From Actinomadura mexicana (GTDB lineage Bacteria > Actinomycetota > Actinomycetes > Streptosporangiales > Streptosporangiaceae): a DNA stretch of 64,000 nt. Within the stretch, counting starts at the first letter, position 1. Each line of letters opens with the position of its first letter. The notes under the pieces were generated by a model. It ran no database searches. It was given only the letters and a program-made list of their open reading frames with translations, and was not told the DNA's origin. Below are positions 1 through 8,039 of this stretch, in pieces. Location of the stretch: positions 186,001 through 250,000 of the forward strand of contig NZ_FZNP01000006.1 in assembly GCF_900188105.1 (NCBI RefSeq), written 5' to 3'. The translations under genes and the position numbers were made by a program.

Positions 1-533
1 ACGTTGGCCTCCAGGCCGCTCAGGCCCTCGGCGGTGAGCAGGGCGACGTGCCCGTCCCCGCGGTGCTCCCGCAAGGACGTGGTCGCCTGCCAGAGCGCCT
101 CCACCGGGTCCTCCGGGACGGGCAGGTCGCGGTTGGCCGCGAACAACGGGCGGCCGGAGGCGTCCGCCGCCATCACGACCTCCTGCAGGAGCGGCGCTGC
201 CATGACCGCCACGTCCTCGATGCCGGGGAAGGCCCTGCGAAGGGCGCGCGCTGCCGCGCCGCTCCGGGCGACGAGGATGCTCTCGGGGGCCGCGAACTCC
301 CACGCGTCCGGTACGGCCCTCCGTACGCGGGCCGGGTGGAACCCGAAGAAGACCGCCTGGATCGTCCCCGCGCAGACCCGGCCGAGCGGCGCTCCGCGGC
401 TCCCGAAGTAGCCCATCCAGAAGCCCTTGAGGCCGATGTCCTTGTTGGCCGTCCGGCACTCCTCGGCGAAGTACGTCACCGCGTGCAGCGGCTCGATGGC
501 CTTCCACATGTCCCGCGCGAGCGTCGCATCCAC
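1..533 (-). CDS. SCO6745-family protein, N-terminal part (runs off the window)
   Basis: An open minus-strand frame with no stop reaches the left edge, so only about 177 N-terminal residues are visible. It reads MWKAIEPLHAVTYF, then GFWMGYFGSRGAPLG and FFGFHPARVRRAVPDAW, the hallmark start of the actinobacterial SCO6745 family, whose function is unknown to me. I chose the GTG at 533 because family members carry a few residues before the MW; the ATG at 509 is the alternative. Neither has a strong ribosome site. It diverges from the sigma factor gene that follows, with about 100 bases between them. Identification is from memory of the family motif. Confidence 0.7.
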   Translation of the reverse strand, partial: MDATLARDMWKAIEPLHAVTYFAEECRTANKDIGLKGFWMGYFGSRGAPLGRVCAGTIQAVFFGFHPARVRRAVPDAWEFAAPESILVARSGAAARALRRAFPGIEDVAVMAAPLLQEVVMAADASGRPLFAANRDLPVPEDPVEALWQATTSLREHRGDGHVALLTAEGLSGLEAN

Positions 534-635
534 CTGCCGAACGCTAGGCCCGCGTCGGTCCCCGCACAACCCCGGTCACATTCGGCGGACGGCGTCCGTC
601 AGTGTGGTGACCTAGTGGCACAGAGGGGGGACGTG

Positions 636-1514
636 ATGGACGAGCGCGAGTTCCTGGCCGAGCGGTTCGAGGGGCACCGCACGCATCTGAAGGCGGTCGC
701 CTACCGGATGCTGGGCTCGCTCGCGGAGGCCGACGACGCCGTCCAGGAGGCCTGGTTCAAGCTCAGCCGCTCCAACGCGGACGACATCGAGAACCTGGGC
801 GGCTGGCTGACGACCGTCGTGGGCCGGGTGTGCCTGGACATGCTGCGCTCGCGCACGTCCCGCCGCGAGGACCCGCTGGAGGAGCGCCTGCCCGACCCGG
901 TCGTCAGTGCCGCCGGCCCCGACCCCGAGCACGAGGCGCTGGTGGCCGACTCGGTCGGGCTCGCGCTCCTGGTGGTCCTGCAGTCCCTCACCCCGGCCGA
1001 GCGGCTGGCCTTCGTCCTGCACGACACGTTCGGGGTGCCGTTCGAGGACATCGCGCCCATCGTCGGACGTTCCCCGGCCGCCGCCCGCCAGCTGGCCAGC
1101 CGCGCCCGCCGGCGGGTGCGCGGGACGGCGCCGGTTCCCGACCGCGACCCGGCCCGCCAGCGCGCTGTCGTCGACGCCTTCAACGCCGCGGCCAACGGCG
1201 GCGACTTCGAGGCGCTCGTCGCCGTCCTCGACCCGGACGTGGTGCTGCGCGCCGACGTCGGCGCCATCCCCGGCGGCTGGACGCAGGTCGTCGGCGCCGA
1301 GAACGTCGCCGGGCAGGCCATCAGGTTCCGCAGGACGGCGCAGGGCCAGATCCTGCACGCCCTGGTCAACGGGACCGCCGGGATCGTCTGGTTCGAGGAC
1401 GGGCGTCCGCAGTCCGTCCTGGCCTTCACGGTCGCGGACGGCAGGGTCACCACGATCGACATCCTCGCCGACCCCGACCGCCTCGCCGCCCTCGACCTCG
1501 TCTACCCCGGCTGA
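636..1514 (+). CDS. sigJ: ECF sigma factor, SigJ/ECF41 type with C-terminal SnoaL-like domain
   Basis: This 292-residue protein has the two-part layout of the ECF41 group. Sigma region 2 lies at about residues 8-80 (YRMLGSLAEADDAVQEAW) and region 4 at about 110-165 (LTPAERLAFVLHDTFGVPFEDIAPIVG, read in pieces). After residue 170 comes a SnoaL-like extension with GDFEALVAVLDPDVVLRAD. In this group the extension controls sigma activity in place of a separate anti-sigma factor. The ATG at 636 sits 7 bases after a G-rich ribosome site at 622-629; GTG 633 is possible. Its last 13 bases overlap the convergent transglutaminase-like gene. The usual partner (carboxymuconolactone decarboxylase family) is not next to it. 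Confidence 0.88.
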   Translation: MDEREFLAERFEGHRTHLKAVAYRMLGSLAEADDAVQEAWFKLSRSNADDIENLGGWLTTVVGRVCLDMLRSRTSRREDPLEERLPDPVVSAAGPDPEHEALVADSVGLALLVVLQSLTPAERLAFVLHDTFGVPFEDIAPIVGRSPAAARQLASRARRRVRGTAPVPDRDPARQRAVVDAFNAAANGGDFEALVAVLDPDVVLRADVGAIPGGWTQVVGAENVAGQAIRFRRTAQGQILHALVNGTAGIVWFEDGRPQSVLAFTVADGRVTTIDILADPDRLAALDLVYPG

Positions 1515-2041
1515 GTCAGGGTGGCGGGGAGGGCCGAGGCGGTGAGGGTCGTCATGCCCTTCAGGGCGTTGAGGACCGTGGGGTGCGGGGCCGCGTGGAC
1601 GGTCGGGAGGATCGGATCGTCCGGGTAGGCCAGGGCGTCGGCGGAGGCCGAGAAGCGCACGCCCGGGTCGCGGGGGTCGAGGCGGACCCACCGGTCGTCG
1701 ACGAGGGCGGCGGCCAGGCAGTGGACGAAGCCGGGGCGCTGCTGGTAGCACAGGCCCGCCTGGACGCCGCCCGCGCGCAGGAGGGCGACGTAGGCGTGGG
1801 ACTGGGCGAAGCACAGGCCGGTGCGCTGTTCGAGGACGTCGGAGGCCCGCCACGGGACGCGGGTGTCGCCGGTGTCCATGGAGTGCGGGATCAGGTCGCG
1901 GACGTGGTCGAACGCCGCGCGGGCGTAGGCGATGTCGTCGCCGGTGCGCAGCTCCGAGGCGATCGACTGGACGAGCGGGTGCTCGAAGTCGATCGCCTCG
2001 GACGCGGCGAGGTAGTCCCAGGGCTCGGCGTCGAAGTCCAT
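1502..2041 (-). CDS. transglutaminase-like cysteine protease-fold protein
   Basis: A 179-residue cytoplasmic protein with no signal peptide. It shows a transglutaminase-like triad: Cys77 in RTGLCFAQSHAYVALLRA, His107 in GFVHCLAAALVDD and Asp122 in WVRLDPRDP. This fold includes peptidases and amidases acting on peptide or acyl-peptide substrates; the substrate here is not predictable. Its ATG overlaps the dapB stop by one base (TGATG), so it is probably translationally coupled to dapB. Its 3' end overlaps the convergent sigma factor gene by 13 bases. The catalytic residues are seen; activity is inferred. Confidence 0.82.
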   Translation of the reverse strand: MDFDAEPWDYLAASEAIDFEHPLVQSIASELRTGDDIAYARAAFDHVRDLIPHSMDTGDTRVPWRASDVLEQRTGLCFAQSHAYVALLRAGGVQAGLCYQQRPGFVHCLAAALVDDRWVRLDPRDPGVRFSASADALAYPDDPILPTVHAAPHPTVLNALKGMTTLTASALPATLTQPG

Positions 2042-2778
2042 CACAGGCCGAGGAGCGCCTCGATGCCGACCGTGAGGCGGTCGAGCTCGGGGAGCTTGCG
2101 GACGGCCAGCAGGACCCCGGGCATGAACGACTCGCGGTTCATCGAGTCGTGCCGGATGGTGAACAGCTCGCCGTGCCCGCCGAGGACCACCTCCTGGTGG
2201 GCGACGGCGCCGGACATGCGGACGGCGTGCACGCGGACGCCGTCCACGTCGGCGCCGCGGGCGCCCTCGACCCCGGAGGTGGTGGCGTCCGGGGACGGGG
2301 CCACGCCCGCCTCGGCGCGGGCGGCGGCGACCAGCTCGGCGGTGCGGTAGGCGGTGCCGGACGGGGCGTCCGCCTTGTTCGGGTGATGCGTCTCGACGAT
2401 CTCGACGGACTCGAAGAACGGGGCCGCCCTCTGCGCGAAGTGCATCATCAGCACCGCGCCGATCCCGAAGTTCGGGGCGATGAGCACGTTCCCGGACGAC
2501 TCGTCGGTCAGCCAGGAGCGGACCGTGTCGAGCCGGGACGGGTCGAAGCCGGTGGTGCCGACGACGGCGTGCAGGCCGCGCTCGACGCACCACCGGAGGT
2601 TGTCCATGACGACGCCGGGGTGGGTGAAGTCGACGACGACCTCGGCGGCGGTCAGCGCGTCGAGCGCGTCGCCCTGGTCGACGGCGGCGACGAGCTCCAT
2701 GTCGTCGGCTCCCTGCACGGCGCGGCACACCTCGGCGCCCATCCGGCCCTGCGCGCCCAGCACCCCGACCTTTGTCAC
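2041..2778 (-). CDS. dapB: 4-hydroxy-tetrahydrodipicolinate reductase
   Basis: DapB reduces 4-hydroxy-tetrahydrodipicolinate with NAD(P)H in the lysine/diaminopimelate pathway, which supplies cell-wall cross-link residues. The 245-residue product begins with a Rossmann loop (GVLGAQGRMG, residues 5-14) and carries VVGTTGF, the catalytic stretch HHPNKADAPSGTA and the C-terminal RHDSMNRESF. The GTG at 2778 follows a clear GGGAGGA site. It sits in the usual pnp-M16 peptidase-dapB neighbourhood of actinomycetes, though here azoR separates it from the peptidase gene. It is coupled to the downstream transglutaminase-like gene. Confidence 0.95.
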   Translation of the reverse strand: MTKVGVLGAQGRMGAEVCRAVQGADDMELVAAVDQGDALDALTAAEVVVDFTHPGVVMDNLRWCVERGLHAVVGTTGFDPSRLDTVRSWLTDESSGNVLIAPNFGIGAVLMMHFAQRAAPFFESVEIVETHHPNKADAPSGTAYRTAELVAAARAEAGVAPSPDATTSGVEGARGADVDGVRVHAVRMSGAVAHQEVVLGGHGELFTIRHDSMNRESFMPGVLLAVRKLPELDRLTVGIEALLGL

Positions 2779-2813
2779 GTGTTCCTCCCGGTTGACGTCG
2801 CCCGAGCCTATCG

Positions 2814-3437
2814 TCAGAAGCGCTTGCCCAGCTCGCGCGCCTCGGCGTGCGCGGAGCGGCGCCCGGTTTCGGCGTCGGCGGTGGCGAGGTTCGGGCGGAA
2901 CTCGGCGGCGCTGATGTCGGTGATCCCCGTCCAGCGCAGCCAGCCCTCGAGGAACGGGGCCTGGTGGTCGCGGCCGAACGCGGGCCCGCGGTGCTCCCCG
3001 TAGACGGCGCTGGTGTAGACGACGGCGGCCTTCTTGCCCCGCAGCAGGCCGCTGTAGCCCTTCTCGGGGTCGAAGCGGAACACCCAGCCGGGCTGCGAGA
3101 CGACGTCGATGAACTGCTTGAGGACGTAGGGGACGCTGGAGTTCCACATCGGGACGCTGAACAGGTAGCGGTCGTAGGAGTCGTAGCGCTCGAAGACCTC
3201 CCGGGCGGCCCGCCATGCGGCGGCCTCGCCACCGGACGGTTCGTTCCCCGCGAGCACGGTCATCTTGGCGCCGGCCCCGGCGGGACCGAACACGGGAAGT
3301 CCTGCCTCCCACAGGTCGAGGTGGTCGACGGCGTCGCCGTGGGTCTCGCGGTAGGCCTCCAGGAACGCTTCGGCCATCGCCAGCGACTCGGACGCGGCGC
3401 CTCGCGGGGATGCGGAGATGTGCAGCAGACGGGACAT
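2814..3437 (-). CDS. azoR: FMN-dependent NADH-azoreductase
   Basis: A 207-residue flavodoxin-fold quinone/azo reductase. It starts MSRLLHISASPRG, the FMN-phosphate loop of AzoR, and contains SVPMWNSSVPYVLKQFID and a Gly/Tyr stretch around YTSAVYG, both typical of the family. Enzymes of this family reduce quinones and azo compounds with NADH through FMN and often respond to electrophile stress. It interrupts the conserved M16 peptidase-dapB pair and has two operator-like palindromes in its own leader, so it is probably separately regulated. The strand is the same as dapB and 35 bases separate them, so read-through into dapB is possible. Confidence 0.9.
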   Translation of the reverse strand: MSRLLHISASPRGAASESLAMAEAFLEAYRETHGDAVDHLDLWEAGLPVFGPAGAGAKMTVLAGNEPSGGEAAAWRAAREVFERYDSYDRYLFSVPMWNSSVPYVLKQFIDVVSQPGWVFRFDPEKGYSGLLRGKKAAVVYTSAVYGEHRGPAFGRDHQAPFLEGWLRWTGITDISAAEFRPNLATADAETGRRSAHAEARELGKRF

Positions 3438-3460
3438 GAGGGTCCTCTCACCCGAAAATA

Positions 3461-3508
3461 CGGACCAAGGTCCGCTTACTCCTTCGGAGGTTAGCGGACC
3501 CTGGTCCG
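3461..3508 (-). promoter_or_regulatory. paired palindromic operators upstream of azoR
   Basis: Two near-identical 14-bp inverted repeats, CGGACCAAGGTCCG (3461-3474) and CGGACCCTGGTCCG (3495-3508), lie in the azoR leader with centres 34 bp apart, about three helical turns. Both share the half-site CGGACC. This is typical of dimeric TetR- or MarR-type repressors. No regulator gene adjoins azoR, so the binding protein would be encoded elsewhere. The repeats are seen; the regulator is inferred. Confidence 0.7.
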
Positions 3509-3528
3509 TTTAACAAGTCAGCGGATCG

Positions 3529-4845
3529 TCAGGCTCCGAACTCGCGGTCCCCCACCGGGCCGATCACGGTGAGGGCCTGCGGGCCCGCCAGCACGTCGCG
3601 GGCGACGGCGCGGACGTCGTCGGGCGTGACGGCCTCGATGCGCGCCAGTACCTCGTCCACGCGCAGCAGCGACTCGTAGACCAGTTCGCTCTTGCCGATG
3701 CGGCTCATCCGGGATCCGGTGTCCTCCAGGCCGAGGACCATGGCGCCGCGCAGCTGGCCCTTGCCGCGTTCCAGTTCCTCGTCGTCGAGGCCGTCGACGG
3801 CCTTGGCCAGCTCGTCCCGGCAGATCGACAGGACCTCCTCGGCCTTGGCGGGCTGGCAGCCCGCGTAGACGCCGAAGACGCCGGAGTCGGCGTACTGGGC
3901 CGTGTAGCTGTAGACGGAGTACGCCAGGCCGCGCTTCTCGCGGATCTCCTGGAAGAGGCGGGACGACATGCCGCCGCCGAGCGCCGCGTTCAGCACGCCG
4001 AGCGCGAACCGGCGGTCGTCGGTGCGGGACGTGCCCGCGCCGCCGAGGATGATGTGCGCCTGCTCGGTGTCCTTGTCGATCACCACGCTGCGCGGGTCCA
4101 GGGGGACGGGCGCGCCGTCCAGCCGGGGCGCGGCGGGCGTGGCGTCGCCGTGCAGGTGCTCGGCGAACGCCTGCGACACCAGCCGGACCACCTCGTCGTG
4201 GTCGATGTTGCCCGCCACCGACACCACCAGGTTGGACGGGACGTAGTGCTGCCGGTAGTAGCCGTGGATCCGGTCCCGGGACAGCGCGTTGATCGACTCC
4301 TCGGTGCCGAGGATGGGACGCCCGAGCGGGGTGTCGCCGTACAGCGCCGTGGCGAACTCGTCGTGGATCAGGTCGCCCGGGTCGTCGTCGCGCATGTGGA
4401 TCTCTTCGAGGATCACGCCGCGCTCGGCCTCGACGTCCTCGGGCCGGTTCACCGACGCCGCCACCATGTCGGAGACCACGTCCACCGCGAGGGGCAGGTC
4501 GGAGTCCAGGACCCGCGCGTAGTAGCAGGTGTACTCCTTGGCGGTGAACGCGTTGAGATCGCCGCCGACCGCGTCGACCGCGGCGGAGATCTCCAGCGCC
4601 GACCGCCGCCGGGTGCCCTTGAACAGCACGTGCTCCAGGTAGTGGCTGGCACCGGCGTCGGCGGGGGCCTCGTCGCGGGAGCCGACCGCCGCCCAGATGC
4701 CGAACGCCGCGGAGCGCACGGTCGGCATCGTCTCGGTGATGACCCGCAGCCCGCCGGGCAGGACCGTGCGGCGGACCGCCCCGGCGCCGTCGGTGTGGAT
4801 CGTGGTGGTGGTGCCGGGCTCCTGCGCCCTCGCCGGCAGGGTCAC
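3529..4845 (-). CDS. M16 family zinc peptidase (processing-peptidase type)
   Basis: A 438-residue insulinase-like peptidase. The inverted zinc motif HYLEH lies at residues 68-72 (AGASHYLEHVLFKGT), with the downstream glutamate region AERGVILEEIHMRDDDPGD supplying the further ligand. The rest shows the two-lobed M16B organisation (GGMSSRLFQEIREKRGLAYSVYS near residue 290). There is no signal peptide. Actinomycetes keep this gene beside pnp and dapB, as here. The GTG at 4845 follows pnp by 94 bases containing a strong hairpin. The substrate is not known to me. Confidence 0.93.
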   Translation of the reverse strand: MTLPARAQEPGTTTTIHTDGAGAVRRTVLPGGLRVITETMPTVRSAAFGIWAAVGSRDEAPADAGASHYLEHVLFKGTRRRSALEISAAVDAVGGDLNAFTAKEYTCYYARVLDSDLPLAVDVVSDMVAASVNRPEDVEAERGVILEEIHMRDDDPGDLIHDEFATALYGDTPLGRPILGTEESINALSRDRIHGYYRQHYVPSNLVVSVAGNIDHDEVVRLVSQAFAEHLHGDATPAAPRLDGAPVPLDPRSVVIDKDTEQAHIILGGAGTSRTDDRRFALGVLNAALGGGMSSRLFQEIREKRGLAYSVYSYTAQYADSGVFGVYAGCQPAKAEEVLSICRDELAKAVDGLDDEELERGKGQLRGAMVLGLEDTGSRMSRIGKSELVYESLLRVDEVLARIEAVTPDDVRAVARDVLAGPQALTVIGPVGDREFGA

Positions 4846-4875
4846 GTGTCGCTCACATTCCGTTCAGGGGAAAGC

Positions 4876-4929
4876 GACCGGCCGGCCGTCCCGCAGCTCT
4901 CGTCGCGCTGCGGGCCCGGCCGGCCGGTC
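4876..4929 (-). terminator. hairpin between pnp and the M16 peptidase gene
   Basis: A 12-bp perfect outer stem (GACCGGCCGGCC at 4876-4887 with 4918-4929) encloses a second stem (CCCGCAG at 4890-4896 with CTGCGGG at 4908-4914). On the minus strand it is followed by GCTTTCCCC, a short U-run only. It lies just after the pnp stop and could act as a partial terminator or an RNA-processing site in the pnp-peptidase transcript. Confidence 0.6.
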
Positions 4930-4939
4930 ATGGCCTGGA

Positions 4940-7303
4940 TCAGGAGTTGCGCTGGCCGGCGTCGTCGTCCGCCCCGCGGCGGGTGCGGCGGCGCCGCGGA
5001 CCGCGCCGGTCGCCGTCGTCGCGGCGCTCCCGGCGCTCGCCGGAGTCGCCGTCACCGTCGGCGGACGCCGGGGCGGGCTCGTCGCCGCCGTCCTCCTCGG
5101 CCTTCCCGGCGGACTCGCGCTCGACCACCTCGACCGGCACCAGCGACAGCTTGCCGCGCTGGTCGATCTCGGTGACCTCGACCTGGATCTTCTCGCCGAC
5201 GCCCATGACGTCCTCGACGTTCTCGATCCGGGCGCCGCCGTGCAGCTTGCGGATCTGCGAGACGTGCAGCAGGCCGTCCTTGCCGGGCAGCAGCGACACG
5301 AACGCGCCGAACGTCGTGGTCTTGACGACGGTGCCGAGGAATCGCTCGCCGACCTCCGGCATGTGCGGGTTGGCGATCGAGTTGATCGCCTGCCGCGCGG
5401 CCTCGGCGGACGGCCCGTCGGTGGCGCCGACGTAGATGGTGCCGTCGTCCTCGATCGTGATGTCGGCGCCGGTGTCGTCCTGGATCGAGTTGATCATCTT
5501 GCCCTTGGGGCCGATGACCTCGCCGATCTTGTCGACCGGAACCTTGATCGTGATGATCCGCGGCGCGTTCGGGCTCATCTCGGCGGGCGCCTCGATGGCC
5601 TCCTGCATGACGTCCAGGATCGCCAGGCGGGCGCCCTTGGCCTGCTTCAGCGCGGCGGCCAGCACCGAGGCCGGGATGCCGTCGAGCTTGGTGTCCAGCT
5701 GCAGCGCCGTGATCAGGTCACGGGTGCCGGCGACCTTGAAGTCCATGTCGCCGAAGGCGTCCTCGGCACCGAGGATGTCGGTCAGCGTGACGTACTCGTC
5801 GCCATCGTTGATCAGGCCCATCGCGATGCCCGCCACCATCTGCCGGAGCGGGACGCCCGCGTCCAGCAGCGACATGGTGGACGCGCACACCGACCCCATC
5901 GAGGTGGAGCCGTTGGAGCTGAGCGCCTCCGACACCTGCCGGATCGCGTACGGGAACTCCTCGCGGGAGGGCAGCACCGGGATCAGGGCGCGCTCGGCGA
6001 GGGCGCCGTGGCCGATCTCGCGGCGCTTCGGGGAGCCGACCCGGCCGGTCTCGCCGGTGGAGTACGGCGGGAAGTTGTAGTTGTGCATGTAGCGCTTGGT
6101 GCGCTCGGGGTTCAGCGTGTCGATCGTCTGCTCCATGCGGAGCATGTTCAGCGTCGTCACACCGAGGATCTGCGTCTCGCCGCGCTCGAACAGCGCCGAA
6201 CCGTGCACGCGCGGGACGACGTGCGCCTCGGCGGTCAGCTGGCGGATGTCCTTCAGGCCGCGGCCGTCGATGCGCAGCCCGTCGCGGATCACCCGCTCGC
6301 GGACCAGCTTCTTGGTGACGGCGCGGTAGGCGGCGGAGATCTCCTTCTCGCGCCCCTCGAACCGCTCGGCGAGCTTCTCGGCGGCGGCCGCCTTGATCTC
6401 GTCGAGCCGGGACTCGCGCTCCTGCTTGCCGGCGATGGTCAGCGCCTGCGCCAGGTCCTCGCTCACGGCGTCGGTGACGGCGTCGAGCACGTCGTCCTGG
6501 TAGTCCAGGAAGATCGGGTACTCGGCGGTCTCCTTCGCGGCGACGGCCGCGAGGTCGCTCTGCGCCTTGCACAGCGCCTTGATGAACGGCTTGGCCGCCT
6601 CGAGGCCCTCGGCGACGGTCTCCTCGGTCGGCGCGGTCGCGCCCTCGCCGACGAGCTTGATGGTGTCGCGGGTGGACTCCGCCTCCACCATCATGATCGC
6701 GACATCGCCGTCGGCCAGCACCCGGCCGGCCACGACCATGTCGAAGGTCGCGCGCTCCAGCTCGGGGTGGGTCGGGAAGCCGACCCACTGGCCGTCGATC
6801 AGCGCGACGCGGACGCCGCCGATCGGGCCGGAGAACGGCAGGCCCGCCAGCTGCGTGGACATCGAGGCGGCGTTGATCGCCACGACGTCGTACAGGTGGT
6901 CGGGGTGCAGCGCCATGATCGTCTCGACGACCTGGATCTCGTTGCGCAGGCCCTTGGTGAACGACGGGCGCAGCGGCCGGTCGATCAGCCGGCAGGTCAG
7001 GATGGCGTCCTCGGACGGACGCCCCTCGCGGCGGAAGAACGAGCCGGGGATGCGCCCGGCGGCGTACATCCGCTCCTCGACGTCCACGGTCAGCGGGAAG
7101 AAGTCCAGGTTGTCCTTGGGCTTCTTGGACGCGGTGGTCGCCGACAGCACCATCGTCTCGTCGTCGAGGTAGGCGACGGCGGAGCCGGCCGCCTGCCGGG
7201 CCAGCCGGCCGGTCTCGAAGCGGATGGTGCGGGTGCCGAACGTGCCGTTGTCGATAACGGCTTCGGTGGTCTGCGCACCGTCGATGCGCACGGCTTCTGT
7301 CAC
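4940..7303 (-). CDS. pnp: polynucleotide phosphorylase
   Basis: PNPase degrades RNA 3' to 5' by phosphorolysis and adds 3' tails; in actinomycetes it is the bifunctional enzyme once called guanosine pentaphosphate synthetase I. The 787-residue product shows two RNase PH cores (first from about residue 10, with GRIPGSFFRREGRPSEDAIL; second from about 320, with RTKRYMHNYNFPPYSTGE), a helical linker, a KH domain near 555-615 (IGEVIGPKGKMINSI) and an S1 domain near 630-700. The tail is acidic, then rich in Arg (RRGPRRRRTRRG). I chose GTG 7303, 6 bases after AGGAGG; the in-frame ATGs upstream lie inside that site. It follows rpsO, the classic arrangement. Confidence 0.97.
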   Translation of the reverse strand: MTEAVRIDGAQTTEAVIDNGTFGTRTIRFETGRLARQAAGSAVAYLDDETMVLSATTASKKPKDNLDFFPLTVDVEERMYAAGRIPGSFFRREGRPSEDAILTCRLIDRPLRPSFTKGLRNEIQVVETIMALHPDHLYDVVAINAASMSTQLAGLPFSGPIGGVRVALIDGQWVGFPTHPELERATFDMVVAGRVLADGDVAIMMVEAESTRDTIKLVGEGATAPTEETVAEGLEAAKPFIKALCKAQSDLAAVAAKETAEYPIFLDYQDDVLDAVTDAVSEDLAQALTIAGKQERESRLDEIKAAAAEKLAERFEGREKEISAAYRAVTKKLVRERVIRDGLRIDGRGLKDIRQLTAEAHVVPRVHGSALFERGETQILGVTTLNMLRMEQTIDTLNPERTKRYMHNYNFPPYSTGETGRVGSPKRREIGHGALAERALIPVLPSREEFPYAIRQVSEALSSNGSTSMGSVCASTMSLLDAGVPLRQMVAGIAMGLINDGDEYVTLTDILGAEDAFGDMDFKVAGTRDLITALQLDTKLDGIPASVLAAALKQAKGARLAILDVMQEAIEAPAEMSPNAPRIITIKVPVDKIGEVIGPKGKMINSIQDDTGADITIEDDGTIYVGATDGPSAEAARQAINSIANPHMPEVGERFLGTVVKTTTFGAFVSLLPGKDGLLHVSQIRKLHGGARIENVEDVMGVGEKIQVEVTEIDQRGKLSLVPVEVVERESAGKAEEDGGDEPAPASADGDGDSGERRERRDDGDRRGPRRRRTRRGADDDAGQRNS

Positions 7304-7522
7304 GGGAAACCTCCTCATGGGTTCCATGTCGGTCCTCGCGGCCGTTTCCCGTTGGCTGTCACGCTGCCGGTCTTCGATCGAAGCACCCGGATCGAGAGCG
7401 CCGCCGACGAGGCGGAACGGATCCGGAAGCCACTACCGAGGACCGGCCCGCACCAGCGGTGTCCGCGAGGCTTGTCTGAAATTGGGGCCGGGGCCGGGCG
7501 GGCCCGCCGGCCGTAAAAGGAA

Positions 7523-7547
7523 GGGAGTGGCCCGGCGGACCACTCCC
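7523..7547 (-). terminator. rpsO-pnp intergenic hairpin / terminator
   Basis: An 8-bp perfect stem (GGGAGTGG 7523-7530 with CCACTCCC 7540-7547) and 9-base loop lie directly after the rpsO stop. On the minus strand it is followed by TTCCTTTTA, so it looks like an intrinsic terminator. In Streptomyces the rpsO-pnp spacer carries a hairpin processed by RNase III, and this element sits in the same place. Some read-through to pnp is therefore likely. Confidence 0.75.
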
Positions 7548-7555
7548 TCACCCTG

Positions 7556-7825
7556 CTAGCGCCGCAGCCCGAGTCGCTCGATCAGCTGCCGGTAGCGGTT
7601 GATGTCCTTGTTCGCGAGGTACTTCAGGAGCCGGCGACGACGGCCGACCAGCAGCAGCAGACCGCGGCGGCTGTGGTGGTCGTGCTTGTGCTCCTTCAGG
7701 TGCTCGGTCAGATCGTTGATACGGCGCGTCAGCAGCGCGACCTGGACCTCCGGCGATCCGGTGTCACCCTCAGTGGTCGCGTACTCGGCGATGATCTGGT
7801 TCTTCGTGGCGGTGTCGAGCGACAC
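7556..7825 (-). CDS. rpsO: 30S ribosomal protein S15
   Basis: An 89-residue protein, the normal length of S15. It contains GSPEVQVALLTRRINDLTEHL and HHSRRGLLLLVGRRRRLLKYL, the conserved 16S rRNA-contact regions. S15 is a primary binder of the 16S central domain. The start is GTG at 7825 (MSLDTATKNQ), preceded by AAGGAGCC. It is the first gene before pnp, separated from ribF by about 210 bases that probably hold its promoter; I could not fix the promoter hexamers with confidence. Confidence 0.97.
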   Translation of the reverse strand: MSLDTATKNQIIAEYATTEGDTGSPEVQVALLTRRINDLTEHLKEHKHDHHSRRGLLLLVGRRRRLLKYLANKDINRYRQLIERLGLRR

Positions 7826-8039
7826 GTGGCTCCTTCGATGGATTCGTCACCCGCAGATCCAGGCCCGGTGGGCGCACGGGTCCGCATGGTGCGTGTTAAG
7901 AGGGTGGCGGGCCGCATGAGGGTGCAGCCAGCCGCGCCGGGGCCCTTCCCGGCGACTATTCACCGTACCATGCCGCAAAGCCACCCCGTCACGTTGCGAG
8001 AACCGCCGTTGTCGCAGGGTACGCGGCGGACGGAGGGGC

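Noticed and set aside
4697..7516. 939-codon plus-strand frame opposite pnp
   Set aside because: Third-position GC bias produces long antisense frames in this genome; the sequence is a shadow of PNPase.
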